Shown here: one piece after another, positions 63,902 through 64,000 of the stretch
Position numbering within the stretch: the first letter of the stretch is position 1
How the letters are laid out: every line of letters begins with the position of its first letter
Assembly: GCA_025345505.1 (NCBI GenBank)
Contig: JANVCC010000130.1
Span: forward strand, 9,064,522 to 9,128,521
Direction: 5' to 3'
Source: Todiramphus chloris collaris
Taxonomy: Eukaryota; Chordata; Aves; Coraciiformes; Alcedinidae
Length of the DNA stretch: 64,000 nucleotides
The notes under the pieces: generated by a model
Databases searched by the model: none
Seen by the model: the letters and a program-made list of their open reading frames with translations, nothing else
Told to the model about the DNA's origin: nothing
Translations under genes and position numbers: made by a program

Positions 63902-64000
63902 AAAACAAACAACACCAAAAAAAAGGCCAAACCAACCCAATACACACACAAAAAAAAAACCCCGAACAATCAAACACCACCAACAAAGAAAAACAACAAA
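63902..64000 (+). repeat. A/C-rich low-complexity end of window
   Basis: The last 100 bases are A runs interrupted by CC, CCC and ACAC on the plus strand. They continue past the window edge, so their full extent is unknown. Confidence 0.85.

Overview
The window looks like nuclear DNA from a bird, possibly a songbird or another neoavian. It is A+T-rich, gene-poor and dominated by non-coding sequence. The evidence for a bird is a muscarinic M2 receptor whose N-terminus and third intracellular loop match avian orthologues as I remember them, CR1 non-LTR retrotransposons as the only LINEs, and two avian-type endogenous retrovirus LTRs. Two N runs (10 and 100 bases) show it is a draft or scaffolded assembly.

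The only protein-coding gene I can defend is CHRM2, on the minus strand at 36228-37628. It is an intact 466-codon class A GPCR contained in one coding exon. A splice acceptor lies 39-40 bases upstream of its ATG, so the gene must have at least one non-coding 5' exon at higher coordinates. The 26 kb from 37.67 kb to the window end is therefore probably CHRM2 intron, and the 36 kb below the gene is its 3' UTR and downstream intergenic sequence.

Layout from left to right: 1-8.8 kb unique non-coding with a 26-bp tandem duplication; 8829-9350 an old solo LTR (+); 9.35-15.5 kb unique sequence with remnants of an ancient hairpin-like, tRNA-box-bearing repeat; 15485-16010 a very old CR1 3' end (+); 16-28.8 kb unique; 28803-30046 a younger 5'-truncated CR1 (-); 30-36 kb unique with a GGAA/GAAA microsatellite broken by an assembly gap; 36.2-37.7 kb CHRM2; 37.7-45.3 kb intron; 45311-46265 a second younger CR1 (-); 46.3-55 kb intron with a 100-N gap; 55062-55649 a second LTR (-); 55.7-64 kb intron with a G-quadruplex motif and an old CR1 3' end (+).

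I found no tRNA or rRNA gene, CRISPR, operon or new defence-like system. The interest lies in CHRM2 and its intron, and in several layers of transposon fossils of different ages. Every other open frame is short, lacks recognisable domains or lies antisense to a real feature, so none is called as a gene.
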